From the NCBI RefSeq assembly GCF_024733565.1, contig NZ_JANIOC010000004.1, forward strand, positions 125,640-189,639: 64,000 nucleotides of DNA. Reading direction: 5' to 3'. This DNA comes from Rossellomorea sp. SC111 (GTDB lineage: Bacteria > Bacillota > Bacilli > Bacillales > Bacillaceae_B). Of the stretch, positions 32,599 through 42,508 are shown piece by piece (position 1 is the stretch's first letter; each line of letters starts with the position of its first letter). The notes beneath the pieces were generated by a model. That model saw nothing but the letters and a program-made list of their open reading frames with translations. It was not told the origin of the DNA and did no database searches. The translations under genes and the position numbers were made by a program.

Positions 32599-33690
32599 TC
32601 ATCTGGCTCTACTTACCCCCTTCTTTAATTGTTTGATTAAAAATAATAAGGGGATATACAGGTAAATGAAATAAAATCCTGTCGCAGAGGTAATCCCCCC
32701 CAACATTTCTACCTCATCCCAATCTTTTATCCCGCTTGCGGATACCAAGACAATACATAGAAGAGTAATCAGAATCACTTTAGGGTGAACCGGGGTGATT
32801 CTCTTTACTATTCTCGTACATGACCATATTGATATACATAGGGGAGAAATGATAACCAGGAGCCAAAGGAAAATAAAAATATATTCAAATCGTTCAATGA
32901 AGGGAAACATAACAATTTTAACCATTTGAAGCGTAGCCCATGGTATTTCCTGTAACACTTCTTGATTGAAATAAACAAAGGAAACCAAAGCGGCGATAAG
33001 ATAGAGAATCGTTGAATACAGATTTCCAAAGTGTGCATACTTACTGCTTCTTTCGCGGTCTTTGATAAATGGGTAGTACAGTAGAATCCATTCAAACCCT
33101 AAAAATAAGTAGGTCGAAGCTTTAAACGAAAGAAATAGATCTTTCATGGAATGTTCAAACATAGGAAACAGATACAAAGGCTTTGCATGTTGAAGAGGAA
33201 AATAAAGCGTGATCAAAAGAATGGACGGCAAAATGACTCCCCAAAAACTGAAGCCGGTCAATACTCTGAAACCACTGGAGACGAAATAGTACATCACCAA
33301 GGCAAAAATAATGCCTAGTTGCCAGGTCTTCACGTAAGGGTATACCCATACTTGAATGATTTCGATATACGTCCGGAACACAGTGAGCGTCTCAAACAGA
33401 AAAAAAATCATGACAAAAATGGAAAAAAGATTGCCAATGATTTTTCCGAAACAATAGTGATGGATGGCAATCAAATCAATATGTTCCTCATCCAGCGTCT
33501 TATATAACAGCCAGATAATAAGATGGATCGTCCCTCCCGCTACGAGCAGAGGAATCCAGGCATCTTGTCTTGCATCCTTGCTGATATAGGTTTGAAATCC
33601 AAGTATACCTGCACCAATTTGGGATGAGTGTATTAAGAAAAAAGTAAAAAAGGAAGAAACAAGGTATTGATCTTTTACTAGCTTGCTCAA
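32599..33690 (-). CDS. Spore germination protein GerAB-type (receptor B subunit), 363 aa
   Basis: The start is TTG at 33690, overlapping the upstream stop (TTGA). The protein has ten helices of the APC-superfamily fold used by GerAB/GerKB; the start KDQYLVSSFFTFFLIHSSQI with GAGILGFQTYISKDARQDAW is characteristic. The B subunit is thought to bind the germinant in the spore inner membrane. It is the last gene of the operon here, whereas the common order is A-B-C. Confidence 0.93.
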   Translation of the reverse strand: MSKLVKDQYLVSSFFTFFLIHSSQIGAGILGFQTYISKDARQDAWIPLLVAGGTIHLIIWLLYKTLDEEHIDLIAIHHYCFGKIIGNLFSIFVMIFFLFETLTVFRTYIEIIQVWVYPYVKTWQLGIIFALVMYYFVSSGFRVLTGFSFWGVILPSILLITLYFPLQHAKPLYLFPMFEHSMKDLFLSFKASTYLFLGFEWILLYYPFIKDRERSSKYAHFGNLYSTILYLIAALVSFVYFNQEVLQEIPWATLQMVKIVMFPFIERFEYIFIFLWLLVIISPLCISIWSCTRIVKRITPVHPKVILITLLCIVLVSASGIKDWDEVEMLGGITSATGFYFIYLYIPLLFLIKQLKKGVSRAR

Positions 33691-34763
33691 GACTTACCAG
33701 CCCCACTTTGACGGATAATAACATCCGTATTCACTTTGAACTTCATATCAGGATAGACGTTTTGATAGAAATCATGTTCAGACCACCCTTTTTCACCTGC
33801 ACGGAAGATGATGCCCAATCCGAGGGGATCCACTTGGTTTGTCTGGAACTTGGTCAACAACTCATGAATTTCTTTAGAATAGGTACGTTCTATATAATTC
33901 TTCAGATATTCCCTATCTTCCCCTTTCTTTATATCCATCCAGGTCGGTAATCCATTTAATTCTAAATCCAACTTAAGATTGATGGTGGCAACCACTCCCT
34001 CATTCTTTCTTTTAAGTACGATGTCATGTTTTCCGTATAACGATTCAATTCCAATTATTTGTTCCTTCCCCTCTTTTTCTAATGTGAATTCATATGTACC
34101 TTTCTTGTTTTTTTCATTCATAAGCTTGAATAAATACATTTCTTGGTTTGATATCGCTAGCTTTAACTTATCTCCTTTGAAGATGCTGAGCCCGTCGATT
34201 TTAAGTATTCCAGAGGAATCCACCTTTAAATTAGGAATATATACGTCAAGCCCCTGTCCATAGAATTGATCTAACAGTGTGTGTAGTGAGGTGTCAGGCA
34301 CCCCCTCCCTTAATACACCATTATCCACCAATTCCATAAGGTAAAGGGGACGGAGAGAAACGGTTGCCTTCAGAATGTCTGCTGCACGTTCGTTTGCGGT
34401 AGCAATTCTCACGTTTCCTAATGAAGGTTCTTTACAAATGGATTCGATGATTTCAGTAATACCTTTTTCACTTAATTCCTTTCCTAACACTAGAACCCTT
34501 ATCTGACCATATTGAATATCATATTGCGAGGCTTTACTTAAGCTTGATTTAAGTTGAATGGGGCTGTGTTCCTCTGCGCTTATCAAGTTTGTCCGGTCTG
34601 TATCCGTATATTCTGGAAGCACTGCAGTTTCCAACAACCCTCCATCTTCGTAGTCAAATCCAACGTTATGAATGATACCTATTTCATCTACAACTTTCTG
34701 TTCAATGCATCCAGTGAGAAAAACAGGAAATAGTAAAAATAAATATAGAGATCTCTTATTCAT
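33687..34763 (-). CDS. Spore germination lipoprotein GerAC-type (Ger(x)C), 358 aa
   Basis: The lipobox LTGC puts the lipidated Cys at residue 19. The N-terminal domain has VDEIGIIHNVGFDYEDG and IRVLVLGKELSEKGITEIIE; the C-terminal domain has the conserved HELLTKFQTNQVDPLGLG. These are Ger(x)C family marks. It anchors on the outer face of the spore inner membrane within the germinant receptor. It overlaps gerAA by 8 bp and gerAB by 4 bp. Confidence 0.94.
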   Translation of the reverse strand: MNKRSLYLFLLFPVFLTGCIEQKVVDEIGIIHNVGFDYEDGGLLETAVLPEYTDTDRTNLISAEEHSPIQLKSSLSKASQYDIQYGQIRVLVLGKELSEKGITEIIESICKEPSLGNVRIATANERAADILKATVSLRPLYLMELVDNGVLREGVPDTSLHTLLDQFYGQGLDVYIPNLKVDSSGILKIDGLSIFKGDKLKLAISNQEMYLFKLMNEKNKKGTYEFTLEKEGKEQIIGIESLYGKHDIVLKRKNEGVVATINLKLDLELNGLPTWMDIKKGEDREYLKNYIERTYSKEIHELLTKFQTNQVDPLGLGIIFRAGEKGWSEHDFYQNVYPDMKFKVNTDVIIRQSGAGKS

Positions 34764-36273
34764 CCGTCAATTCCCCTCGCCCTCTCTTCTCCTTTCCTGG
34801 ATTAAATTTCAATCGCTGTTTCGTATCAAGATAGAGAGGTCTTTTATTAATCAATCTAAATGGTAAGCGAACAAAGCTATCAGCAAAGGACTCTTTTCTA
34901 AATGGGTAAAGAGGCACAACATATGGGGTACCTAACGATTTCAAGTTAAACAGGTGACATAAGAGACAAACAAATCCAATCATAATCCCCAGTCCTCCTA
35001 AAAAAGAAGCCATCAAGATAAATGGGAACCTTAATAATCGAATCGTATTCGACATCGTCACGATAGGTGTGGTAAAAGAAGCCAGAGCAGATAAAGCAAC
35101 AATAATTAATAAGACATTACTGGTTAATGCTGCAGATACGGCTGCTTGGCCTATTACGATCCCCCCTACAATACCCAATGTCTGGCCCACTTTAGTAGGG
35201 AGACGTGCCCCGGCCTCTCTTAATAATTCAATCGTAATCTCTAGAAAGATCACTTCCATGAAAGGCGGAAAGGGAACATTGGCTCTTGATTCCAACAATG
35301 GTTCTAATAACTCCATAGGTATAACCTCATAATGATAGGTCATGACCGAAACGTATAAAGAAGAAGAAAAGATAGAGAAGAATACTCCCATCAATCGTAC
35401 CAATCGAAAAAAAGAGCCCAGTACCCAGTTATAGTAGTAATCCTCAGGTGAAATAAAGAAATCCAGTAATGTAGAAGGACCGGACATCACATAGGGTGAT
35501 CCATCTGACATAACAGCTACCTGGCCGCTAACTAGTGCATAAGCCACTCTGTCGATTCGTTCGGTTGATAAGAATAATGGAAAAGGAGAATTAGATTGAT
35601 CACTGATGATCTGCTCCAGCGCCGTTGTATCCCACACAATATCAAAATCCACATCCGATAATCTCTGTCTCATGCTATTAATATGCTTGTCACTCGTTAT
35701 CCCATCTAAATAGGCAATGATGACCTTGGTTTTGGACATGGATCCCATAGATAATTCTTCAATCACCAATGCAGGGGATTTAATTTTCCGGCGCAATAAA
35801 TACATGTTAATATCTAAACTTTCTACAAAGCCCATCTTAGGTCCAATCACACTGAACTCATTTTCTGATTCATTAAATTGCCTTAATCCCGCTTGGGAGT
35901 TGCTCATGTTTAACAACATATATTCACTTTTTTCGTTTCCAAGGGATAACACTACGAACCCGTTATATAATTTGTCTTCAATCTCTTTCACTTCACCGGT
36001 AATCGTAATCCCCTCTATGGGAATGCAGGCTTCAATATCGCGTAATGATCTAATCACCATATTGGGGTCAACATTACTTAAAGGCGTAAGCAACGATCTC
36101 TGCATCGTGTCGTGGTCGATTAACGTAGTGAAATACTGAATGATAATGTCACATGTGCTTACTTCTCTTTTGCTCTCCACGAAGTCTTTTGACTTTTTCG
36201 CAGAATCAATGAGTTGTTCATAGGTCGTGTGATGAATGAGCATACTTTTATCTATCATGTCTTCTTTGAACAT
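34756..36273 (-). CDS. Spore germination protein GerAA-type (receptor A subunit), 505 aa
   Basis: It has a large hydrophilic N-terminal domain (~1-260) with KVIIAYLDGITSDKHINSMR, then SGQVAVMSDGSPYVMSGPST, and five or six C-terminal helices including VPFPPFMEVIFLEITIELLR and EAGARLPTKVGQTLGIVGGI, which are hallmark GerAA/SpoVAF sequences. It forms the oligomeric channel-like core of nutrient germinant receptors. A sigma-G-like promoter at 36311-36341 fits forespore expression. Confidence 0.95.
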   Translation of the reverse strand: MFKEDMIDKSMLIHHTTYEQLIDSAKKSKDFVESKREVSTCDIIIQYFTTLIDHDTMQRSLLTPLSNVDPNMVIRSLRDIEACIPIEGITITGEVKEIEDKLYNGFVVLSLGNEKSEYMLLNMSNSQAGLRQFNESENEFSVIGPKMGFVESLDINMYLLRRKIKSPALVIEELSMGSMSKTKVIIAYLDGITSDKHINSMRQRLSDVDFDIVWDTTALEQIISDQSNSPFPLFLSTERIDRVAYALVSGQVAVMSDGSPYVMSGPSTLLDFFISPEDYYYNWVLGSFFRLVRLMGVFFSIFSSSLYVSVMTYHYEVIPMELLEPLLESRANVPFPPFMEVIFLEITIELLREAGARLPTKVGQTLGIVGGIVIGQAAVSAALTSNVLLIIVALSALASFTTPIVTMSNTIRLLRFPFILMASFLGGLGIMIGFVCLLCHLFNLKSLGTPYVVPLYPFRKESFADSFVRLPFRLINKRPLYLDTKQRLKFNPGKEKRGRGELTDE

Positions 36274-36310
36274 AGAGCGACTCCCTAAAGGCGTATTGAT
36301 GATGTACTGT

Positions 36311-36341
36311 TATGATGGTGTACATCTCTCCGGTTTATTCA
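36311..36341 (-). promoter_or_regulatory. Candidate sigma-G promoter of the ger operon
   Basis: On the minus strand TGAATA (36341-36336) and CATCATA (36317-36311) are 18 bases apart, close to the forespore sigma-G consensus (TGAATA, 17-18 bp, CATNNTA). Predicted start is about 30 bp before the gerAA-type ATG. Confidence 0.6.
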
Positions 36342-36544
36342 AAATTATGAGGATTGAAAGATGAATGAGCAGGAATGAAGCAGCTTTTAACTAAAGATCG
36401 TGATTAGCGAGAATGGGAAGGAAAGACTAATTATGAAATGATTGCATAACAGGAAAGCCTTTTATTTCGCTTCACGAAATGTTAAGTTTGTTAAAGGAAA
36501 TGTAAGCGGCATCAACAAGAGACTGAATAGAAAGGAACCTAAGC

Positions 36545-38281
36545 ATGATAAAGAGAACTTTTTTCATTATTTTCCTCGTAATGTCTTTAACGTTATTAAG
36601 CTTTATAGTATTTAATAAACACCTGAACCCCGGTCAATCCAGTGATAACAAAACCCAAACCGGCATCACTTCATCAGATCAAACCGTTCAACCTGCTGAT
36701 ATTCCCTCTACGCAAAAGGAATCCATTCATAATGTAATTTCAAGTGCAAAGGAAGGAAGGGTTCCTAATGTACCTATCGTCTCAGGTCAAACTAGAATGG
36801 AAGAGGTAACAGAGATGTGGGGGAATCCTGATCATTCGGTTCAAATACAGAATGACAGCTACCATGATTTCATACACCATGGAGTGACAGTTGGAGTCTC
36901 AGAAAACACCGTATATGATGTGAGATCATTTGACCCTGGTATACAAGAAATCCACCTAAATCAGGTTAAAGGATTTAGCGGAGATCCAGATGAAGTAAAA
37001 TACTATCAAGATAAGACACATGATCAAATTATTCTGATTTATAACGTCAATTCACTGTATCAACTAAAATGGATATTCCCAAAAGCAACGACGGATAATA
37101 CCAATCCCAAAGTGGATCATATCGCTGTCCTTGCCCTGGATAAATCTAATATAGACCAAGAAGGTGGAATTCACGTCGTAGATAAAGGTGCATCCAAAAT
37201 CCTTTCTCAAATGAGCTTAGAGGACAAAATTGGCCAAATGGTCATAGCGGGTGTCAGCGGTACCACATTTAGTCAATCCACCAAAGATTTAATTCAAAAG
37301 TATAAAATCGGGGGATTCATTTTTTTCTCAAATAATATGACCGATGCCCCTCAAACCGTTCAGTTCCTTAATAGAATGAAGTCAGCAAATAACAATAATC
37401 CTTTCCCCCTCTTTTTAAGCACTGATCAAGAAGGTGGAAGAGTGACAAGACTGCCTGGAGGACTGATTAACTTCCCTTCCAATGAAGAGATAGGGAAATT
37501 CAACTCACCGGGGTACTCTTATGAAGAAGGAGTCCTTCTTGGAAGAGAATTAAAAGAATTTGGATTCAACCTGGATTTTGCGCCAGTACTTGATGTAAAT
37601 AGCAACCCAAATAATCCCGTGATCGGGGATAGGTCTTATTCAAGTGACCCTGAAATCGTCAGTCATTTGGGCATTCAAACGATGGAAGGTATTCAATCCC
37701 AGGGGATTATATCCACTGTAAAGCATTTCCCCGGACATGGAGATACAGATGTTGATTCCCATTTAGAGCTGCCTGTTGTGAATAAAGACCTTGACACCCT
37801 TGAAGAACTGGAGCTTTTACCGTTTCAACAAGCGATCAAAAATGAAGCCGATTTAGTGATGGTTGCGCATATTTTACTACCTAAATTGGATCGTTCCTAC
37901 CCTGCCTCCATGTCCAAAAGTATTATTACAGATCTTCTAAGAAAGAATATGGATTACAACGGAGCCGTCATAACGGACGACATGACGATGAAAGCCATAA
38001 CAGACCATTACGGCATTGGCAAAGCTTCAGTACAATCGGTCAAAGCTGGTTGTGATCTTATATTAGTGGCTCATGATGAGAACAATGCAATTGAGGCGAT
38101 TAATTCTTTAAAGGAAGCTGTACGCAGCGGAGAAATTTCGGAAAACCGAATCAATGAAAGTGTTAAAAGAATCATTCATTTAAAACAACAATACCATTTA
38201 GCTGATTTACAGTCCGATGACCCTAACATAACTAAACTTAATGAATCAATTACTCAGTTAAACTCGGGACGGCTACACTAA
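36545..38281 (+). CDS. DUF4309 - GH3 beta-N-acetylhexosaminidase fusion, 578 aa
   Basis: It has a signal anchor (residues ~5-23) and a Ser/Gln/Thr linker. Residues ~61-200 form a YjgB-type DUF4309 domain (VPIVSGQTRMEEVTEMWGNP; HGVTVGVSENTVYDVRSFDP). Residues ~220-560 form a glycoside hydrolase family 3 NagZ-type domain with TDQEGGRVTRLPGG, KHFPGHGDTDVDSH (catalytic Asp404-Ser-His406 dyad) and the nucleophile Asp in VITDDM (478/479). It probably removes N-acetylglucosamine from muropeptides outside the membrane. It lacks the C-terminal domain of B. subtilis NagZ. It is divergent from the ger operon and shares its A/T-rich codon usage. Confidence 0.9.
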   Translation: MIKRTFFIIFLVMSLTLLSFIVFNKHLNPGQSSDNKTQTGITSSDQTVQPADIPSTQKESIHNVISSAKEGRVPNVPIVSGQTRMEEVTEMWGNPDHSVQIQNDSYHDFIHHGVTVGVSENTVYDVRSFDPGIQEIHLNQVKGFSGDPDEVKYYQDKTHDQIILIYNVNSLYQLKWIFPKATTDNTNPKVDHIAVLALDKSNIDQEGGIHVVDKGASKILSQMSLEDKIGQMVIAGVSGTTFSQSTKDLIQKYKIGGFIFFSNNMTDAPQTVQFLNRMKSANNNNPFPLFLSTDQEGGRVTRLPGGLINFPSNEEIGKFNSPGYSYEEGVLLGRELKEFGFNLDFAPVLDVNSNPNNPVIGDRSYSSDPEIVSHLGIQTMEGIQSQGIISTVKHFPGHGDTDVDSHLELPVVNKDLDTLEELELLPFQQAIKNEADLVMVAHILLPKLDRSYPASMSKSIITDLLRKNMDYNGAVITDDMTMKAITDHYGIGKASVQSVKAGCDLILVAHDENNAIEAINSLKEAVRSGEISENRINESVKRIIHLKQQYHLADLQSDDPNITKLNESITQLNSGRLH

Positions 38282-38417
38282 TGAATATTTTCTTTAAAGG
38301 GAATGCCCCTTTCCCTTTGATTGTTCCATTAAACTCCTTACCCATTCACTCAATACCAACTGGAAAGACAAATAAAGATGTAGGGATCTCCTGAAAAGGA
38401 TATGCGTGAACAGCAAT

Positions 38418-38454
38418 AAGAGCATTGAAGTGTTTTCAATGCTCTTACTTTTTT
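38418..38454 (+). terminator. Intrinsic terminator downstream of the DUF4309-GH3 gene
   Basis: AAGAGCATTGAA pairs with TTCAATGCTCTT around a short loop, followed by ACTTTTTT. It also marks the end of the A/T-rich segment. Confidence 0.85.
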
Positions 38455-38466
38455 GTTTAATTTAGT

Positions 38467-39339
38467 TCAGTCCGCAAATATCTCCTCCGGATGATCAGCA
38501 ATGAAATACCATAATCCATCTTCTGCAAGCCTTCCTTCACCCGGCAGTTCCGACGATTCCATCTGTTTCATGGCGTGTGAGTAATGGATGTATAACTCCT
38601 TTAAGTCCTTCTCTTGTATATTCCATTGGAGATAGGGAGAGACCGTATCGAGCATCTCAAGGATTTTGCCGTAATTGTTCTGTTTCAGTAGCTTCTCGAC
38701 GGATGCCTTGATCACTTTCCGCTGCCGTTCGTTCCGGCCCTCATCGCCCATGGGGTCCTGTTTTCTCATTCGGACATAAGCGAGTGCTTCGTCCGGAGAT
38801 AACGTCAATTCTCCTTGTGCAAAGTGGTATCCATCAAACGTGAAGTCCAATTCATTATCAATGGTCAGTTCACCGACTTCTTCTATGACTTCTTCAAATC
38901 CGTTCATATTTACTTTCGCATAGTAGTCAATGTTGATGTCCAATAGCTGTTGGACGGTCTGTACGGTGAGGGTGGTCCCTCCATATGTGTACGTATGATT
39001 CAGTTTGGTGCTTTCATCACGTCCCGTGATGGATACTCTGGTATCCCTGGGCAGGCTGACGACCTTGGTTTTGTCAGACTTCGGATCAATTTCCACTACC
39101 ATCATGACATCCGGCCTTCCCTTATCATGTGGCCGTTCATCGACTCCCATCAGCAGGATGTGGATTTTATCGTCTGGGGCAGGTTCTTTCTCTTCTTCTC
39201 CTGCGTCAGGAACGTCAATCGGCTCATACGTCTCATCGAAGAACGCCCCCACTTTTGAAAAAACAAAGAACAGAAGTCCACCTGATAAGACCACCAATCC
39301 AATCAGGACGGTGATGCCTACTTTCCATTTCTTATTCAT
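38467..39339 (-). CDS. LytR-CpsA-Psr (LCP) family cell-wall ligase, 290 aa
   Basis: It has one N-terminal helix (~7-28) and a linker rich in Glu/Pro. The LCP domain has HILLMGVDERPHDKGRPDVM, VVSLPRDTRVSI, and LAYVRMRKQDPMGDEGRNER, the conserved Arg/Asp set that binds polyprenyl pyrophosphate. LCP enzymes attach teichoic acids or other glycopolymers to peptidoglycan. The deacetylase gene lies 20 bp upstream on the same strand, suggesting co-transcription. Which of TagT/U/V it corresponds to is not resolved. Confidence 0.93.
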   Translation of the reverse strand: MNKKWKVGITVLIGLVVLSGGLLFFVFSKVGAFFDETYEPIDVPDAGEEEKEPAPDDKIHILLMGVDERPHDKGRPDVMMVVEIDPKSDKTKVVSLPRDTRVSITGRDESTKLNHTYTYGGTTLTVQTVQQLLDINIDYYAKVNMNGFEEVIEEVGELTIDNELDFTFDGYHFAQGELTLSPDEALAYVRMRKQDPMGDEGRNERQRKVIKASVEKLLKQNNYGKILEMLDTVSPYLQWNIQEKDLKELYIHYSHAMKQMESSELPGEGRLAEDGLWYFIADHPEEIFAD

Positions 39340-39359
39340 CCTTTACAGCTCCTCTTTCG

Positions 39360-40337
39360 TTAAAATGTTACTGGATCCATCTGGTCTGTCAGCGCCTTCA
39401 TGCGGTATCCCTTTTCGGTCAAGTCGATGAGAAGCTCTTCCAAATATTCAAGGGTCACATCTTTCTCATGAAGCAGAATGATTTTCGGTGAATGTTTATA
39501 AGGAAACGCGTTGATCTGTTCCATCACATTCGGAACATATTCCTGGCTCAAGAGCCGCCAGTCTTCACTGTCGATGTTCCAGTCCCACATATGGAATCCT
39601 GCTTGATCAACAGCTTTTCGGTAGCTTGGTTTCATATTCGGCACCGATCCGTAAGGGACCCTGATCAGATTGCTGTGAATTCCGGTGATCGACTCCAGGG
39701 TCTCTTGTCCCTTTTTCATTTCACCCACAACCGATTGACTAGATTGATAGAATGCCGCCGCATCATGGGTCACACCGTGCATGCCGACTGCATGACCTTC
39801 TGCCGCCATATCCTTTACGGAATCTTTAAATCTTCTCATATTCGGCTCAAGCATAAAGAATGTCGCCTTGGCATCGTAGCGCTCGAGGACGTTCAGGATG
39901 CCTTCTGTGTTTTCATTCGGGCCGTCATCAAATGTGAGGTAAACGGACTGTTGTTCATCTTGAACGGTTTGTTCTTCCTGAGCTTGTTTATCCTCGGATG
40001 AAGCATCCACTCCAGGCTGATCAACCGTCGATTCCTCTTGTGGAAGCGGCGCATCAACCGTTACAGAATCGACTGGTTCATCTTCCTGACCCTCTTGATC
40101 AGGAAGATCGCCGCTTTCCTCTGACGATTTCTCTTTCACTTCATCGGTTTGCTTTTTGACAGGCTGCTGTTCTCCGGTTTCTTTTGCCATTACCTTTTCT
40201 AAGTTTTCCTGTCCTTCATTACTTTTCGCTTCCCCTATATCCATCACCCAAATGGTCGATACTAGGATGAAGAGGGCTGACATCACTGCGAATGTCACCC
40301 GCACACTTTTCTTTAATCGTCTTTTCATTCTCCGCAT
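39360..40337 (-). CDS. Membrane-anchored polysaccharide deacetylase (NodB domain), 325 aa
   Basis: It has a basic N-terminus and a signal anchor (~16-36), then a long acidic, Gln/Glu-rich linker (~40-130). The NodB domain follows with SVYLTFDDGPNENTEG (TFDD), metal ligands in MHGVTHD, IRVPYGS, WDWNIDSEDW and ILLHE. It resembles PgdA/YjeA-type peptidoglycan deacetylases. ATG 40337 is preferred (AAAGGTGA upstream); GTG 40346 is possible. Together with the LCP gene it points to wall modification. Confidence 0.9.
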   Translation of the reverse strand: MRRMKRRLKKSVRVTFAVMSALFILVSTIWVMDIGEAKSNEGQENLEKVMAKETGEQQPVKKQTDEVKEKSSEESGDLPDQEGQEDEPVDSVTVDAPLPQEESTVDQPGVDASSEDKQAQEEQTVQDEQQSVYLTFDDGPNENTEGILNVLERYDAKATFFMLEPNMRRFKDSVKDMAAEGHAVGMHGVTHDAAAFYQSSQSVVGEMKKGQETLESITGIHSNLIRVPYGSVPNMKPSYRKAVDQAGFHMWDWNIDSEDWRLLSQEYVPNVMEQINAFPYKHSPKIILLHEKDVTLEYLEELLIDLTEKGYRMKALTDQMDPVTF

Positions 40338-40511
40338 GCTTTTCACCTTTCCTCCGGCTGTTTTGTTCTATATTTATCGTAAGAGAAAAATGCTTGAAAA
40401 GGGTTACTAGGCGGTTACAATGAGACGGCGAAATTTGTTACTTTCTTGTTACTTTTGTCGAATGGATTTACACTATACTATTGAAAGCAAAGGCTAGGAT
40501 GTGAACAATAG

Positions 40512-41750
40512 ATGAAAAAAATGATCTTTCTCTTAATCGGGATCCTGTTTGTCACAAGCGGCTGTTCGTTATTTCAGTCCAATTCTTCTTTAATGAAGCC
40601 TCCGGAGCTTCCTGTCGAACAGCAAGAACTGAAGCATGCCATTCAAGCATTCGTCCCTCCTCAGGCGGAGTGGCTCTCTCCAAACGAAGATAAAACGGCA
40701 GACACCATCCAAGAGACGGATCTCGATGGAGACGGGGAAGAAGAGTTGATCGTCTTCTACCGCCTCCCAGAAGAAACCTCTCAAATGGAAGGAATCATCC
40801 TTGAGAATAAAGATGGAAAATGGACGAAGGTGGCCGGAATCAAAGATATCGGGAGGGAATTGATGAAGGTGGAAGCCTCTGATTTAAACGGGGACGGAAC
40901 GAAGGAACTCCTGATCGGCTTTTCCTATGCTGCAGAAGCGTCTGACTCCGCTCTCGTCATTTATGATTTGGAAGGGAAAAAGCCTGCTAAACTTTTCGAG
41001 TCCCAATACAGCGCATTCTTCGCGGATGATTACAATGAAGACGGCAAGGCCGAGCTGCTGCTTTCTTCCTTGATACCGAATCAGGAGCATACGGTCTCCC
41101 TTTATGCCTTTCCAAAAGGAAAATCGGAGAAGGTGGATGAACTGGAGCTCGATCCATATGTTTATCCTTACTATAACTCGGCATCGGGCTATGTCACCCC
41201 GTCCGTCAAAGGGGCGATATTCGATTCCACTGTAGGTGCCCATTCCTCGACTTCGTTCATCGTCGGTGTGAGAAATAAGAAACTCGTGGAACTCGTCCCA
41301 AAAGAATTCAAAGATCAATTATTTCGGGCAACATCCGCCAACAGCGAAGACAAAAACGGGGACGGAATCCTGGAGTTTCCACTCCTAATCGAGGCGAACC
41401 CGGACAAACCGTATGTGGACATGCCATTCATACATGAATACTATCAATTATCCGATGACGGCCAACCGCAGTTCACCCTGCGTTCCTATCAGAACTATCC
41501 GTATCAGTATGAACTGGTGCTGCCGGAAGATTGGCCTGATATCATCATCGAAGCATCCGACGGACGGAGATATGTCAAATTCCTCTCAGAAGATGATGGC
41601 TCCCTCCTTTTTGATGTGTATGTCGCGGACAAAGACGATAAGGATTCACTCGAAGGATGGAATGTCCTGATGGAAAGTAATCAGTTCGTATACTTGACAA
41701 AATCACCGGTGTCGGAATTCAAGAAATATGTTCATTTGTTGTCTTCTTAA
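40512..41750 (+). CDS. Lipoprotein with four DxDGDG (FG-GAP-like) repeats, 412 aa
   Basis: The lipobox TSGC places the lipidated Cys at residue 18. Four calcium-loop-like motifs are visible: DLDGDGEEEL (~70), DLNGDGTKEL (~124), DYNEDGKAEL (~173) and DKNGDGILEF (~280), each followed by a beta strand, as in FG-GAP/VCBS propeller blades. It is followed by a response regulator and kinase gene on the same strand with short gaps, so it may be an extracellular co-sensor of that system. No enzymatic motif is seen. Confidence 0.82.
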   Translation: MKKMIFLLIGILFVTSGCSLFQSNSSLMKPPELPVEQQELKHAIQAFVPPQAEWLSPNEDKTADTIQETDLDGDGEEELIVFYRLPEETSQMEGIILENKDGKWTKVAGIKDIGRELMKVEASDLNGDGTKELLIGFSYAAEASDSALVIYDLEGKKPAKLFESQYSAFFADDYNEDGKAELLLSSLIPNQEHTVSLYAFPKGKSEKVDELELDPYVYPYYNSASGYVTPSVKGAIFDSTVGAHSSTSFIVGVRNKKLVELVPKEFKDQLFRATSANSEDKNGDGILEFPLLIEANPDKPYVDMPFIHEYYQLSDDGQPQFTLRSYQNYPYQYELVLPEDWPDIIIEASDGRRYVKFLSEDDGSLLFDVYVADKDDKDSLEGWNVLMESNQFVYLTKSPVSEFKKYVHLLSS

Positions 41751-41803
41751 TAGAGTATCGGGACCGACCTTACTTTTAACAAGATGAAATGCAGGTGTTA
41801 AGA

Positions 41804-42508
41804 TTGAAACGAATCATGATCATTGAAGATGAAGAATCTATCAGGGGCTTCATTGAAATCAATTTAAAGCGATATGGATACAGTGTGCTGCAGGCGGACA
41901 ATGCAGAGTCCGGCATCGAGCAGTTGAAGCAGGAGAAGACGACTGTCGACATCGTCCTTCTCGATGTGATGCTGCCCGGAATGAACGGGTTTGAAGCGTG
42001 CAAAGAGATCCGGGAATGGAACCGGTCCATCGGCATCATCATGTTGACGGCGAAAGTGCAGGAGATGGATAAAGTTCATGGATTGATGAACGGGGCCGAT
42101 GATTATATTTCGAAGCCTTTCAGTCCGAATGAATTGATCGCAAGGATTGAAGCGTTGCTGAGAAGGATCCGTCCTGTTGAACCTGAAAAGCCTGCTCCAT
42201 CGATCTATTTAGATGAAAGCAGGCGCCTCCTTAAGTTGAAGGGAAAGGAAGTCGATTTGTCCCCGGTGGAATATGAGCTGATCAGCACCATCCTGAAAGC
42301 AAACGGGAAAGCCATCAGCCGCCACGACCTCTTGGACCAGGTGTGGGGGATCAATTATATGGGGGACCCGAAAATCGTCGATGTTAATATCAGGCGGATC
42401 CGGCGTAAAATTGAAGCAGACCCCTCCTCCCCCCGTTATTTGTTAACCATATGGGGGTACGGATATCGCTGGGATGAATCCGGGGAAGGAAAGCATAATG
42501 GGAATTAG
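41804..42508 (+). CDS. OmpR/PhoB-family response regulator, 234 aa
   Basis: The start is TTG at 41804 after AGGTG, giving MKRIMIIEDEES; an ATG at 41789 lacks a ribosome site. The receiver has IEDE, acceptor Asp in IVLLDVMLPGMNG and Lys in DDYISKPF. The winged helix has LSPVEYELISTILKANGKAI and KIVDVNIRRIRRKIE. It is in an operon with the upstream lipoprotein and the downstream kinase (11-bp overlap). Confidence 0.93.
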   Translation: MKRIMIIEDEESIRGFIEINLKRYGYSVLQADNAESGIEQLKQEKTTVDIVLLDVMLPGMNGFEACKEIREWNRSIGIIMLTAKVQEMDKVHGLMNGADDYISKPFSPNELIARIEALLRRIRPVEPEKPAPSIYLDESRRLLKLKGKEVDLSPVEYELISTILKANGKAISRHDLLDQVWGINYMGDPKIVDVNIRRIRRKIEADPSSPRYLLTIWGYGYRWDESGEGKHNGN

